Below, piece after piece: positions 11,951 to 22,270 of a stretch of 64,000 nucleotides of DNA (positions are counted from its first letter, which is position 1; every line of letters begins with the position of its first letter). A program made the position numbers and the translations under genes. Location: NCBI GenBank assembly GCA_030998225.1, contig JAPYXD010000586.1:196501-260500 (forward strand), given 5' to 3'. The stretch is from Diplolepis rosae (lineage: Eukaryota > Arthropoda > Insecta > Hymenoptera > Diplolepididae). The notes beneath the pieces were generated by a model that made no database searches, was not told the DNA's origin, and was given only the letters and a program-made list of their open reading frames with translations.

Positions 11951-12205
11951 TGAGCTATAAAAAGTAAGGAATCTAAATTAACAAAAAATCTATACATATT
12001 CTCTTATAAAGTTCAAAACTTTATTTTAATAACATAATTGTTAGAAATCAGAAATTTTTTTTCCATTTCAACACAATCCAATTTTAACAGACTCGCATTA
12101 AATTTAATTCAGAATTTTAAAAAATATTCTTTTTCATCTATTCTTTATTACAGTCACTTTCATTTATCTATTTTTTACTTATATCACACAAAATGTTTGT
12201 AACTC

Positions 12206-12393
12206 AATTTATTTGAGATAAGTATTTGAGAGACATTTATTGCGGTGCAAAAAAAATTCATTGCACAACTAGATACAATTAATTAATATTGAGACATTGA
12301 ATTTATTTGAGATAAGTATTTGAGAGACATTTATTGCGGTGCAAAAAAAATTCATTACACAACTAGATACAATTAATTAATATTGAGACATTG
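12206..12393. repeat. Two-copy 94-bp tandem duplication
   Basis: Units at 12206-12299 and 12300-12393 differ at about one base (CATTGCAC or CATTACAC). A recent local duplication inside the P-type element. Confidence 0.85.
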
Positions 12394-12539
12394 AATTTTA
12401 TTATATTATGAAATTAATTGTTAATATCTCTATTAAATAAAATCTTTTATTTTAAACTAATTGAGAAAATAAACAATGTTTTCGATGTACTTGCTCATCC
12501 CAAAACTGTTACTCCGTCGGGCGAATAGGTTAACCTCTC

Positions 12540-12731
12540 TTAAAGAATATCTTCTGGCTTAAAAAGCACTTCGAAAATCGCATCACCTGCTTTTAATTTG
12601 ATGTAATCGCGAAGGATAGCAATTTGCCATAATTTTATCGTATTTTCATCCTTCGGTACAATGAAAAAACGATCTTTGTCAGAGCAAGACTTATATCCGG
12701 ATTTGCATCCAAAACACACACATTTCACCAT
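12540..12731 (-). pseudogene. THAP zinc-finger exon of a P-type transposase
   Basis: 63 codons starting MVKCVCFGCKSGY. The Cys pairs near the N-terminus, the FFIVPKDE segment and the LWQIAILR helix with its tryptophan follow the layout of a THAP DNA-binding domain, which in P transposases recognises the element's subterminal repeats. The zinc site should close with a later Cys and His that are not present before the stop. This is therefore one exon or a truncated domain. It lies about 220 bp from the right terminus of the 10145-12948 element, the expected place for the transposase N-terminus. Bases 12732-12948 hold the subterminal repeat. Confidence 0.6.
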
Positions 12732-12956
12732 TTTTTACATCCATTTTTTTGGAAATTTGTTTCTAAACTTGCGAACATTATCTCACTACCGTTCAAGAAC
12801 TCGAAAATTTCAAAATTTACAGAGAAAAGCTTAAAAAACTATGTTTTGTAATGTGATTTTCGTGTAAGTCGGCCCAATGAACAGTCAGCGCCACCATGGC
12901 AGCCAGTCACAATTCATGTCATTTTCAACTCAGAGATGCAGGGGGCTGCGTTAGAT

Positions 12957-15126
12957 CACTGCGTTGTAGGCTAGGGAAGACGTTGGCCATTTCTGCATCG
13001 CATACATAAATTTTTTCCGATCAGTTGAATTACGTTTGATAAGTGCTTTGAGACGGCCCAGCCTCAAGTATCCGCCTTTTGCGATGAAACGGGGGCAAAA
13101 TCCGCGAAATTGGGCTTATTTTTAGAACAAGTAGGTTCCCACGAGACTCGCACGAAGGAATTGCGATGTCTCATTGAGTATTCGCCCAGTAATGAATGAT
13201 TTACTTCCAAAGCGGAAGTGAATGTGGCAAGGACGAGGCAGTCAGCTTTTCACGGACATTTTCGTTCGTATTGTCAGCGAGCACCATACTAACCTGTGGT
13301 TGCTGCCACACGACCAATCACCCGGGTCAAGCAGCGTAATGCATGATCGCTGGATGGGCGTCCCACGCTGTTATTTCTATTATTTTTTTTATTTTTTATT
13401 ATTTATTAGCTACGATAGGCTTATTTATTTATGTACATGGGAAGGGTTAATCATAGATAATAAATAAAAATTAATAATCACACAAATACGACAATTATAA
13501 TTAAATATAATCATAATTACATTATAAAATATAATAATAATAAAATGTTATAAATAAAGATAATTAAATAAAAATTATGCCGTGGGCGCCAGACCTTGCT
13601 TGGGTCAACTCCGAAATCCCTCATAAGCAAACAACCACAAATTAGAATATTATAACCCCCAAATTAAATGATTCGAATCCAATCTTAGCCCTCAGCCTGT
13701 AACACCGAAACCTACGTGCCACAAATGGCTAAGTTAGCTCAGCCCCCATCTACTGGGCCGATGGTAGAGCGCGTGGTTCGTTCTAACCTACCGAAATCAG
13801 TCCATGAAAATAAATGAACACAACCATTACATAAAATGGAAAACTTAGTGGAACTTTATTCTATGATCTACATTAATGAATACATATCTGGGATGCTCGA
13901 CAACGTTCGCGACCAACAAGCGCAACTCTACGACCTAACCTCAATTAGCATAACCCACACCACGTAACAATAATTTTCGCGACCACCCACAACGATCTAA
14001 CTTCGCACACTTATCCCACTCACATCCAATTCGCTTCCCCGAACAATTTATTTTTGTGGCGTTGGAGAGGATCGGAAAGCCTCCTCAGCCCAGATTTAGT
14101 CAATTCGAGTATTCTTGTACAGAAGGAATCCGTTACTCAGTGTGGCACGGTCGGGGAGCTCGATTCCAAACACGTGGCTGACTCTTTGCCGCCATTAACT
14201 TACTAGTCTGTCCCGAGCGAACCAGCCTCGTCACGAGATTCTTACCTTAGCGATCTTTCCGCCGCTTGTCAAATTTCCACAATTGTTCAACAGTATGCAC
14301 AGATTGCCTTTTTCGATGTTATATTCCTTATCTTATTATTCAATTCAATCCAAATCTCAATCAGTCCAACACTATTCACTCTCCACCTCTTCGCTCTCGC
14401 AACGCTTAACAGAATGTCGTCTCCTCTTCCGGCACTCCTTTCCAACACACCCTTAACCCGCGTCCTCATGTCTACTTGTAGAAGTCTTGGACAATAGTGG
14501 GGGTGTCCCCAAGTTTTAATATCTTCATGTTGGAACTGGAACCATCTCAATTGTTGACCAATGGGAGTGATGTGAAGCAAGAATGGCAGTAAACAGTCCC
14601 ACGGCGATCAGGAACTGGCAGGTTCGATGTCCAATCCTCTTCGTCGTCCAATAAGAGAAGACACTGCAGGTGGAACTGGACTGTGATTGGACGAATCAAA
14701 GACTGCGCGGCGTCAAGCGCGCTTACGGCTCGGGTGAACGGCAATTATAGTGGGGCATGTATCAATCCGTTGTGGCGTCCTTCCGTTGCGTTTTCTACAG
14801 ATAGCGCTGCGGTCGGGTCTGAAGCCTGATGGGGCGACTTTAACGATGCCCGTTGTAGATGGAGCAACTACTGGACTCCTGATTATGGTGGTTTCTTCTT
14901 TAGTGTCGTCTCGCCGGCAGTGCAAAAATATAAAAAAAGGCATAATTACTAACCGACCATGGTTGTATGTGGATTCTTCGGTATCGGAGCGTCAAGTTAC
15001 TTAAGCTACATTTTATTTATTAACGGGTGACTCAGGGTCACAAGACCTATTAAGTGCGAAATTTAAACCCTAAGATCAACAGTCTTCTTTCATTCGCTAA
15101 ACTAGAAGTGACTCGACACAATTTCT
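12957..15126. other. Stretch without recognised genes
   Basis: Mixed composition. 13222-13467 and the overlapping ORFs at 14287-15004 on both strands resemble no family and overlap each other, so I do not call them. 13400-13580 is AT-rich; 13570-15000 is GC-richer and may be unidentified retroelement sequence. No duplicated ends were found. Confidence 0.4.
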
Positions 15127-15486
15127 TTAGATAATACGCGATACAGGTGGCGTTGTGAGTCGTAGAAATTCTACGACGTCACAACCGTAAATATTTTCCG
15201 GTCTTGGTCTAAATGTTTCTTTTCTTTCGAATGTTTTTTCTTCGTCCAAAGAATGATCGTCTGTCGCTTCTGGTCGTTGCTGGAATTCACTATCTGTTTC
15301 TACTGTCCCTGCTCCTCCTAATTTCTGTGATAATCTTGAAATTTCATCTATCCTATTTTCGTTTTCTTTTTTCAGGGCGTTGAATGACATAGTCAGGGTT
15401 TCCATTTGGTTCAGAACCCTTATTAGTAATTCGTCAGTGGTGTAAGAGGGGGACTGGGCCCTGACGGAAGATTGTGCTCGAGACAT
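15127..15486 (-). pseudogene. gag: Gag N-terminal fragment, second copy
   Basis: 119 codons starting MSRAQSSVRAQSPSYTTDE, clearly homologous to the gag N-terminus at 8610-8714. It shares the LxxQMExLTxSFNxLKxENxNRIxEIS coiled-coil segment. Homology ends near 15127, so the element is truncated after the first part of gag. The leader and 5' LTR follow on the right. Confidence 0.75.
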
Positions 15487-16330
15487 GAGAGTGGTTGTGA
15501 TTGGGAAATTTAAAGAGGATGAGTCCGTACCGTAGGATGAGTCAGTTTGATAGAGCGTGCTATCTCGGTGGTTATCAAACGCCAGTGTACCTACTTATCT
15601 TTTGTTTGTGATTCGGGTGTAGAATGTCGCGTTAAAATTTTAAATGTTTATTTTTTAATACAACAAAATGCAGTATAAGTTGCTACAAACTGCTACTGAT
15701 TTTGAGGTAGTGATACTTAATTTGTTAAGGGTGGCCAGTGCTTGTGAACACACAGTGTATAGCCAACCCGACCTTGCCTCAACTTTACCTCACCTGTACC
15801 GTAGTACAGTCGCCGTGCAACGTACGTAAAGAGGATTTATACTCTAAGGCCCAAGATCGATTGAAGAAATGTTTACAATACTTTCACTTTCTAGAAGTAA
15901 TGCTTACTGTGCTACTCGTGGCCTCATGTGGAATCCGTAGACCGCCTGCCTTCCTTGACGTGTCGAAGAGATGAGTCAGCTTACTGTTGCTTAACCGGTT
16001 TCCTGGCTGGGCGTTGGCTGCTTACCTACGCAGATACGCCTTCCGCCTGATTGCGGGCCTCGTTCAATTTTAATGGAATCTTTCACTGATAATTTTCTTA
16101 GAATAGTGGCTACTAAATTCGCCAACTAATTTTAATAATCAGCTACTTATTCCTGTTTTCGGGCTTAACGTAGTGAAGTTCGGAGTTCCTCTTATTTTTA
16201 AAACTTCGTAAAGTTTCTTTCGCTTCTTGGGTTCGTGGATTCCAAGTCTCGCACAGGTCCGCGTTCTATGTGGATTTCCGTAGAAATTAAAAACCGAGAA
16301 CTTGAGCGAATCGTGGCAGGATCGCCAAAA
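15487..16330 (-). other. 5' leader and primer site of second Ty3/gypsy copy
   Basis: About 840 bp of leader homologous to 8715-9567. On the minus strand, three bases after the LTR, it reads TGGCGATCCTGCCAC (16313-16327), the TGG-initial site expected to pair with a tRNA 3' end. The complement CAGGATCG-CCA suggests a tRNA-Arg type acceptor; that identification is from memory and tentative. Confidence 0.65.
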
Positions 16331-16509
16331 TGTTACAAGTGAAAACAGAACTTTCTATTTTTGAAAAGTAGTGACATCAAACTGATGTCACTTTGTGTAT
16401 TTTATTCTTGAGAGGAGATTTTAGAGAGAACTGACGAGGCCTGCCTGAACCTCTACATATATAGGCAGCTAACCCTGGGGGAAGGAGGTCATCATCTGGC
16501 CTGGTAACA
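16331..16509 (-). repeat. 5' LTR of the truncated second copy
   Basis: 179 bp, reading TGTTACCAGG to CTTGTAACA on the minus strand. It has TATATATGTAGAG, an initiator-like CAGTTC and AATAAA. Its layout matches the 3462-3636 LTR but the sequence is diverged, so this is a related subfamily. Confidence 0.7.
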
Positions 16510-16667
16510 ATTTCTTAATTATTAAATAAATTATTATTTGCATAGTTTATGATTTTGTTACATAAATGATTGACATTTTATAACTTTATTACGTAAATTA
16601 ATGTTAGTTAATGGGACTAAAAAAGGGAACACTATTTTCTAGTGAAGTTTGTACTTTTTAATTCATA

Positions 16668-17960
16668 TACACTACCGTCGGAAATTGTACGCACGGTGCT
16701 TCCGATCGCCATTAAAAATCACTACTGACTTTGAACCACGATATCTCAGTGAAAAAAAGAGATAGGGGAATTTTAAAAATACAGTTGGAAAGCTTATTAA
16801 TTTCCACGTCTAGTGATGCTCAACAAATATTTTTTTGACTTTCTGAAAATAATACAGCACGTGAGGAGTTAAAAAACAAAATTCAAGATTTTCTCAAATT
16901 CTCTACCTCAACTTGAACTTATTGCATGACCTAGGAAAATTTTTTCCAAAATCTGCAAATTATACGACATAAAGTCTAACATCTTATCTTCAATTTAAGC
17001 CAAGAAAACTTGAAAAATATTCATGGGTACCCGAGATACGATTAAAAATGTTCAATCGTATCTGAGTTGAATTTTAATCGATGATCACGGTTCTCGGACG
17101 GTTTGTTGCTCAGATCCTTCGTTGAGGCAGGACCGAAATGGCCACGCACAAAGGTGGCGCTCAAGTGGAGCCCTCTTATATGTATTTTTGATTCTGTCCA
17201 TTAGTAATTTTTATTTCTAATTGTTCTAAATTTAAAAAAATTTTTTTTTTTAATTTGTGATTATTAAGAATTATTTAAATCCAATATTTTCCCCATATTA
17301 ACGAATAGAAGAATGATATGTAAACATTTTTTATTTCTTAAAATTCTTATAAACTAGAACATTAATAAAAATGTTAACAGTCATTGTAAATATTAACTAA
17401 GAATGAAAGGAAAGGAAATAAAGGAAACACGTTCTTGGATCAAAGAACATATAAGAGAGCTCCACTTAAGCACCACCTTTGTGCGTGGCCTATTCGGTCC
17501 TGCCTCAACAAAGGAGGCGAGCAACAAACCAGCCGAGAACTGTGATCGTCGATTAAAATTCAACTCAGATACGATTGAACATTTTTAATCGTATCTCGGG
17601 TACCCATGGATATTTTTCAAGTTTTCTTGGCTTAAATTAAAGATAAGATGTTAGACTTTATGTCGTATAATTTTCAGATTTTGGAAGAAATTTTCCTAGG
17701 TCATGCAATAAGTTGAAGTTGAGGTAGAGAATTTGAGAAAATCTTTAATTTTTTTTTGAACTCCTCACGTGCTGTATCATTTTCAGGAAGTAAAAAAAAT
17801 ATTTGTTGAGCATCACTAGACCTGAAATTTCATAAGCTTTCAAACTATATTTTTAAAAATGCCCTATCTTTTTTTTCACTGAGATATCGTGGTTTAAAGT
17901 CAGCAGTGATTTTTAATAGCGATCACAAGCACCGTGCGCACAATTTCCGACGGTAGTGTA
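16668..17960. mobile_element. Long-armed foldback DNA transposon (TA duplication)
   Basis: The element at 16670-17958 starts CACTACCGTCGGAAATTGT and ends with its inverse, flanked by TA. The arms (about 16670-17180 and 17450-17958) are inverted copies of roughly 510 bp with scattered differences. An AT-rich centre of about 270 bp separates them. TA flanks suggest a Tc1/mariner-type origin. The ORF at 17403-17588 lies in the arm and is a by-product of it. Confidence 0.75.
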
Positions 17961-19921
17961 TGTCAATCACATTTTTTATTACAGTTGGTATTTTCTTGAT
18001 TCTAATAATACTTGAAACGATGATTAAGCTATTGACTTACATGTTTTTAAAACTCTATAGTTATTAAAAAAATGTCTCTCCATAACATTCAATACAAACA
18101 CTCGTTTCCATCAAACAATTATCTAAAGTTAAATTTATCTACACACATCTAAATATGTTTAAAATATAAATTTTAATAAACAGTAATTGATATTACACAA
18201 TTTTTTAATTACCGTATTTACAAAACACTGTTTGATGTAAAAGCGTGACTGAACGGCACGCATGCGTAGCATGACGCGGACTCCCATTTTCAACTTACGC
18301 TTCTTTCCATTTGCATAGTCTATTCTTCTCGCAGATACGGTAAACTACGTTTCAAAAATTTGGTACTTTGCGCTATTACTTTTTATTTTTCTCATACGTA
18401 CTTAAGTAAAGGGAAGTATCATAAACATACTGGCGACTTTATCTCAATTTTGACAAAAATTGCAGATACGCTCATTTTCATTTGCACAAAAGTACAAGAA
18501 TGAGGTTGCTGATGGTATGTCGAGTCCTCTGTTAGGTAAAAAAATGAATACAGTAGGAACCATCCTACTATTTATTTGTTTAATACTTTATAAAAAATAA
18601 GTGACTTCTGAAGTTATATGAATAACATAAATGTTTAGAGCGCCAGGCCGTCTGATAGCAAAACATTTGAATACAGTAAAAATTCACGTACTATTCACTG
18701 GTTATGTAAATATCTACTGAAAAAGATGTTGATTCTGAAAGTGCAAAAACTATCTTGTCGTTAATTTATGAGGCGCTTAGATTGTGAAACAATTAAATGC
18801 AATACGAACTCCAGGGTGTCTAGCGATCCTTGAAAACCTTGAAAACCTGGAAATCACCTTGAATTTTGCATGAGAACCTTGTATTCATTTTTTTTTTTTA
18901 TAAATAAACGTTTATTTTGTATAAATGTGAAGAGTTATTAAGCGGGTGTTCTCATGGATTGGCCGTACTTTGAAGCGTTTTTTGGCATTTTACTGTAAGA
19001 AAACTATAATTGATTTTTTAATGCGGTTTCTTTTAAAATTTTTATAACACCTTGAACTACATAATTCAGAAAACTTGTATGAAAAAATTTGCACGGTTTG
19101 GCCACTGCACCCTTGCGAACACAGGCCTTCCAAAAAAAGTTGGTTGATGGTTTCCATCAAATCTCAAAAATGGCTGGTCTGAAACACAAGAGTAAATGTT
19201 TTTCCTAATCTATGGTATTTTTTATAAACAATAGGAAAAAAAACGTCCGTCAGACGATAGCGAGTACATTTCCACACATTTAACATTTTTTTAATCAAAA
19301 TCCGTCTACTAGTTTCTTAGAAGTCGTGGGAGCCAGTTTCGAATAAGTATTTTCGAAAAAAACGCATTTAAAATTTCCAATTGAAAAAAAGCGACAACTT
19401 GAGCTTAACTTAATTGACGTAATTGCCATAGTAAAACAAGTCGTGCATCTTTGAATCGTAATATACTTATGTTCTGAAGGTTGCTCTATAAGATTCATTC
19501 GACAGAATCGTAGTTTATCCACTTGCAAATTAAATATGGTGGCATTTATAACAAAAAACGTTGAAAAATCTAAATTAAAAAATTTTAGCCGTCTGATGTC
19601 ATATCGAAAAAATTTCTCACGGACTCGAAAGACCGCTAGAAAACGGCACAAATATATTTCATTTTTAATATATGTTAAACAATTATTTTGCAATCTACGA
19701 TGTATGCCTCAAAAGTGCAATTTTCTCAAACAACAAATTGTTGTTTTTACCCCAAGGTAATGGTTAGTATGGCTTCTTATAACGAATCTGTATTCAGATT
19801 TGCAATTTTCATTTGTTGAAACAATTTAAATAGACAAATTTTTGTTAGAATGTTCAATAGCTATGATTTCACACATGAACATTAAGTACATCAAAATTTT
19901 TTTTCATGAGCGTGTTACGTA
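17961..19921. other. AT-rich DNA without recognised genes
   Basis: The overlapping ORFs at 19295-19760 lie on both strands and show no known domain. Some fragments look like decayed transposon but I cannot name them. Confidence 0.4.
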
Positions 19922-20295
19922 CAATTAGTCAGCAATTCCAGATCCATAGATCACACCTTCCTCGTACTCTGCGAACTCGTTCTTGGCACCGTAGGGATTT
20001 ACGTCTAAAATCCCTTTAAAAGTGTTTGAATCGGCGTCCCCTACATATGTCATGTACCTGACAGCATGCTTTTCCATGGACCTTGAAAACATTTCGACGA
20101 TCCCATCTACCTCTATTTTTCCAGAGCTTTCCTCGTGATTAATAGTGCAGTTTTCAGCATGGGATTCATACCAGGGTTAGAATTTCTGAAACGGATCACC
20201 CAAATTGGATGAAAATTCAAATCTACTTCAAAATGATTTTTTACGATAGTGTTTACCATTCTTGACATAAATCTAAAGTGATTTCGTTCAAACAT
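19922..20295 (-). pseudogene. Mutator-like transposase fragment
   Basis: On the minus strand from about 20120 to 19922 a frame contains GIVEMFSRSMEKHAVRY, then YVGDADSNTFKGILDVNPYG. This resembles the GDxDS-x-T-(x)n-NPYG segment of the insect Mutator-like transposases. The aspartates in GDADS would include a catalytic one. The upstream part (20295-20113) is in another frame. The retrovirus LTR begins 22 bp beyond. Only a short piece remains, so the family call is tentative. Confidence 0.45.
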
Positions 20296-20504
20296 TTTTT
20301 TTGTTTATAATATTAACTGTCACGTCCCGCGACGTATTTGAATGTATATAATACACACAGGCTGGTTTGAGTTAGAAATCTATGAGAAAATCGATAAAGG
20401 GGAATAGGGAGTAGGGGAAGTAGGGAGCAGTATAGGGCCCCTTCTCCTCTAAGAAGATATGACTACGTCACGATTTTCGCTGACCGTCAATTTGTATGAA
20501 AAAA

Positions 20505-20540
20505 TATAAAAGAAGCCCACACCAAGAGAAAGCAGTCAGT
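20505..20540 (+). promoter_or_regulatory. LTR core promoter
   Basis: TATAAAA at 20505-20511 is followed by an arthropod-type initiator TCAGT at 20536-20540. The initiator A is 33 nt downstream of the TATA start. The same arrangement occurs in the 3' LTR. Confidence 0.65.
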
Positions 20541-21026
20541 AAATTCTTCGTCTAGTTCGACACTTAAATTTTCCTTCGGATTTATAACCGGTCTCGCGAC
20601 AATAGTCCAGTGCGGTATTTCAATTTAACTTCGGAAATCTCTGAGTTTGAGATTAATAAAATTCGATTGGGACAATTTAAAATCCAAGTTCGGGAGTCGT
20701 AAAAGTCATCGTAGACTTGAATAGATCTTGTAAAGATCTTCGAACAGTGTCGTAAATTTGAATCGCCGCCCTTTACGGAATATACCTGTGCGGCCTATAA
20801 CTCCGTCTCTCTCACACACTTGGAATACACCTGTGGGGATCCAGTACTTACAACTCACCGCCGTGTGGATTAAACCTCAACACAACTTACGAATCATAAA
20901 GGTACCGAACCTCTCTCTCTCTATCTTTATTCTTTGTCTCTTTCTCACCTACGTACCAACCAGCCTGTGCCTACATTATATAAGAATTGTCTTAACGAAT
21001 GTATATCCGGAAATTTTAACCAGTAA

Positions 21027-21032
21027 AATAAA
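21027..21032 (+). terminator. LTR poly(A) signal
   Basis: AATAAA followed within 20-45 nt by T- and GT-rich sequence (TTGTATTATTTT, TTGTGTCTTTC). In the 3' LTR the same site (38636-38641) would end all viral transcripts. Confidence 0.55.
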
Positions 21033-21135
21033 TTCAATTTGTATTATTTTCATAATCATTGTGTCTTTCATTGACTTATCCTCATCCCTAAGCGAGGATC
21101 ATTCGATCCTAACTTAAAACGAGGAATCTTCGATC

Positions 21136-21144
21136 AAAGTAAGT
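21136..21144 (+). promoter_or_regulatory. Major 5' splice donor in U5
   Basis: AAA|GTAAGT with the intron starting at 21139 is a near-consensus donor placed just before the LTR end, upstream of gag. The same ATCAAAGTAAGTATT block is kept in the related LTR at 52918-53700 (minus) and in the fragment at 55884-55966. Splicing from here to the acceptors listed below would remove gag-pol. Confidence 0.6.
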
Positions 21145-21182
21145 ATTTACGTATTTGTGACGTAACATACTTCCTTTTTTTC

Positions 21183-21200
21183 TGGTGCATCGGCCGGGAA
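21183..21200 (+). other. Primer-binding site, tRNA-Gly type
   Basis: TGGTGCATCGGCCGGGAA lies 15 nt after the LTR. It is the complement of a tRNA 3' end TTCCCGGCCGATGCA-CCA, which I recognise as the conserved animal tRNA-Gly(GCC) 3' end. It would prime minus-strand DNA synthesis. Confidence 0.8.
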
Positions 21201-22270
21201 ACACAAGTCAATTGAAAATTAACGCATTGATTATTTCTAGTGAATAAATAAATGATTATGAAATATTATTTCAACTTGTAACTTGAAATTTCAATAAAAT
21301 AGATTTGTTAGATCACAAAGGGATTTGACCTTGAGGCTAACCTTAATGATTTAATAATCAAATCATTTCTTTGAAATTTTATAATTTATATAAATTGTAT
21401 AAAATAAAATAAGTTTGAAAAATCACGCAGGGATCTGACCTTGAGGCTAACCTAAGTGATTAAGTAACTTATCTTATTTAAAAAATTATTCTAATTTGTT
21501 AACTAAGTTTTGATTTAAGTTAAAACAAACAAAAAAAAACAGCACACGAGAGTATAAGTCCCTTTTGGGTACGTTGAACGGTCACCATTGATTACGATCA
21601 TTGGGTAGGGCAAAGTTCGAAGTGCTTGTGATTGTATTGTTTATAACTTTGATTTTAACTCTGTTAAGGAACAGAATATTTTTTTATTTGCAAAGATTGT
21701 CCAAGGATCTGAGCTTGAGCCTAACTTGTCCAGTCTAGAGAAGAATAAATTGTGCATAACTCGAATCTTATCTGATCCTTGTTATAAACAATTTTATTTA
21801 TTTAAACAAAAAAAAAACAATTTATAATTTATTAATTTAATAACATAGATTATTATAGTTTACAAAAGACACACGTGGTTGGTACAAAATAAATATACAT
21901 ATATATATATATTGTTATAATTTTAACAAATGTTTTATTTAACATTATAATTTTACAAAAAAATTTGAGCGATTATTTATTTATTTGAATGTTTTATAGA
22001 ATTATATTCTCATTTTGTTATTTTATTTCCCAATAAAAGAGTACAAATTTTAATTTTGTTATAAACAAATAAAAATAATTAAATAATTATTATTAATATC
22101 ATTTTTATGATTGGTTTTAAACTAAAATTATACTTTTACTAATTTCACTTTATTAACAAACAAAATTTTACATGTAGTTTTTTAAAATTGTTATAAACAA
22201 TTGATAATTAACAATAAATAATCTAAGATAACGCTCAATAAAAGGGAAACTGTAAAATTATAATGACTCA
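21201..22270 (+). other. Long leader with three related repeats
   Basis: About 1.07 kb of AT-rich untranslated RNA. A block GGATYTGACCTTGAGGCTAA occurs at about 21321-21344 and 21430-21453. A weaker version (GGATCTGAGCTTGAGCCTAA) occurs at about 21714-21733. Copy 2 is flanked by AATCAC and GTGATT, which can pair, and each full copy contains a CCT-TG-AGG mini-hairpin. Position suggests a packaging or translation element; this is inference. Confidence 0.55.

Larger units (their letters stand above)
10137..12956 (-). mobile_element. P-type (THAP) DNA transposon, non-autonomous
   Basis: The element spans 10145-12948. Both ends begin CAGCCCCCT reading inward (then ATATCT or GCATCT), and an 8-bp duplication CGTTAGAT flanks it at 10137-10144 and 12949-12956. 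Subterminal inverted repeats share GGCGCTGACTGTTCAT (about 10207-10230 and 12880-12900). A THAP-domain exon lies about 220 bp inside the right end, pointing left, which places the 5' end on the right. THAP domain, 8-bp duplication and subterminal repeats fit the P-element superfamily; hAT elements also make 8-bp duplications. No catalytic region is recognisable, so it is inactive. A second transposon is nested at 11053-11948. Confidence 0.7.
20318..21167 (+). repeat. 5' LTR (850 bp)
   Basis: Begins TGTCACGTCCCGCGACG and ends GTGACGTAACA. It matches 37927-38776 with one difference seen (A at 20514, G at 38123). It holds promoter, poly(A) signal and splice donor. A 119-codon frame inside it (20758-21117) has no ATG start near its beginning and is not called. 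Confidence 0.97.

Noticed and set aside
13740..13800. tRNA-like string (GGTAGAGCGCGTGGTTCG)
   Set aside because: No acceptor stem or cloverleaf could be formed around it.
14287..15004. Overlapping ORFs on both strands
   Set aside because: They overlap each other, have no domain and no supporting signals.
17403..17588. 61-codon ORF
   Set aside because: Lies in the arm and centre of a foldback transposon; no homology.
20758..21117. 119-codon ORF inside both LTRs (also 38367-38726)
   Set aside because: It has no ATG near its start, lies across R/U5 and the poly(A) signal, and exists twice only because the LTR does.
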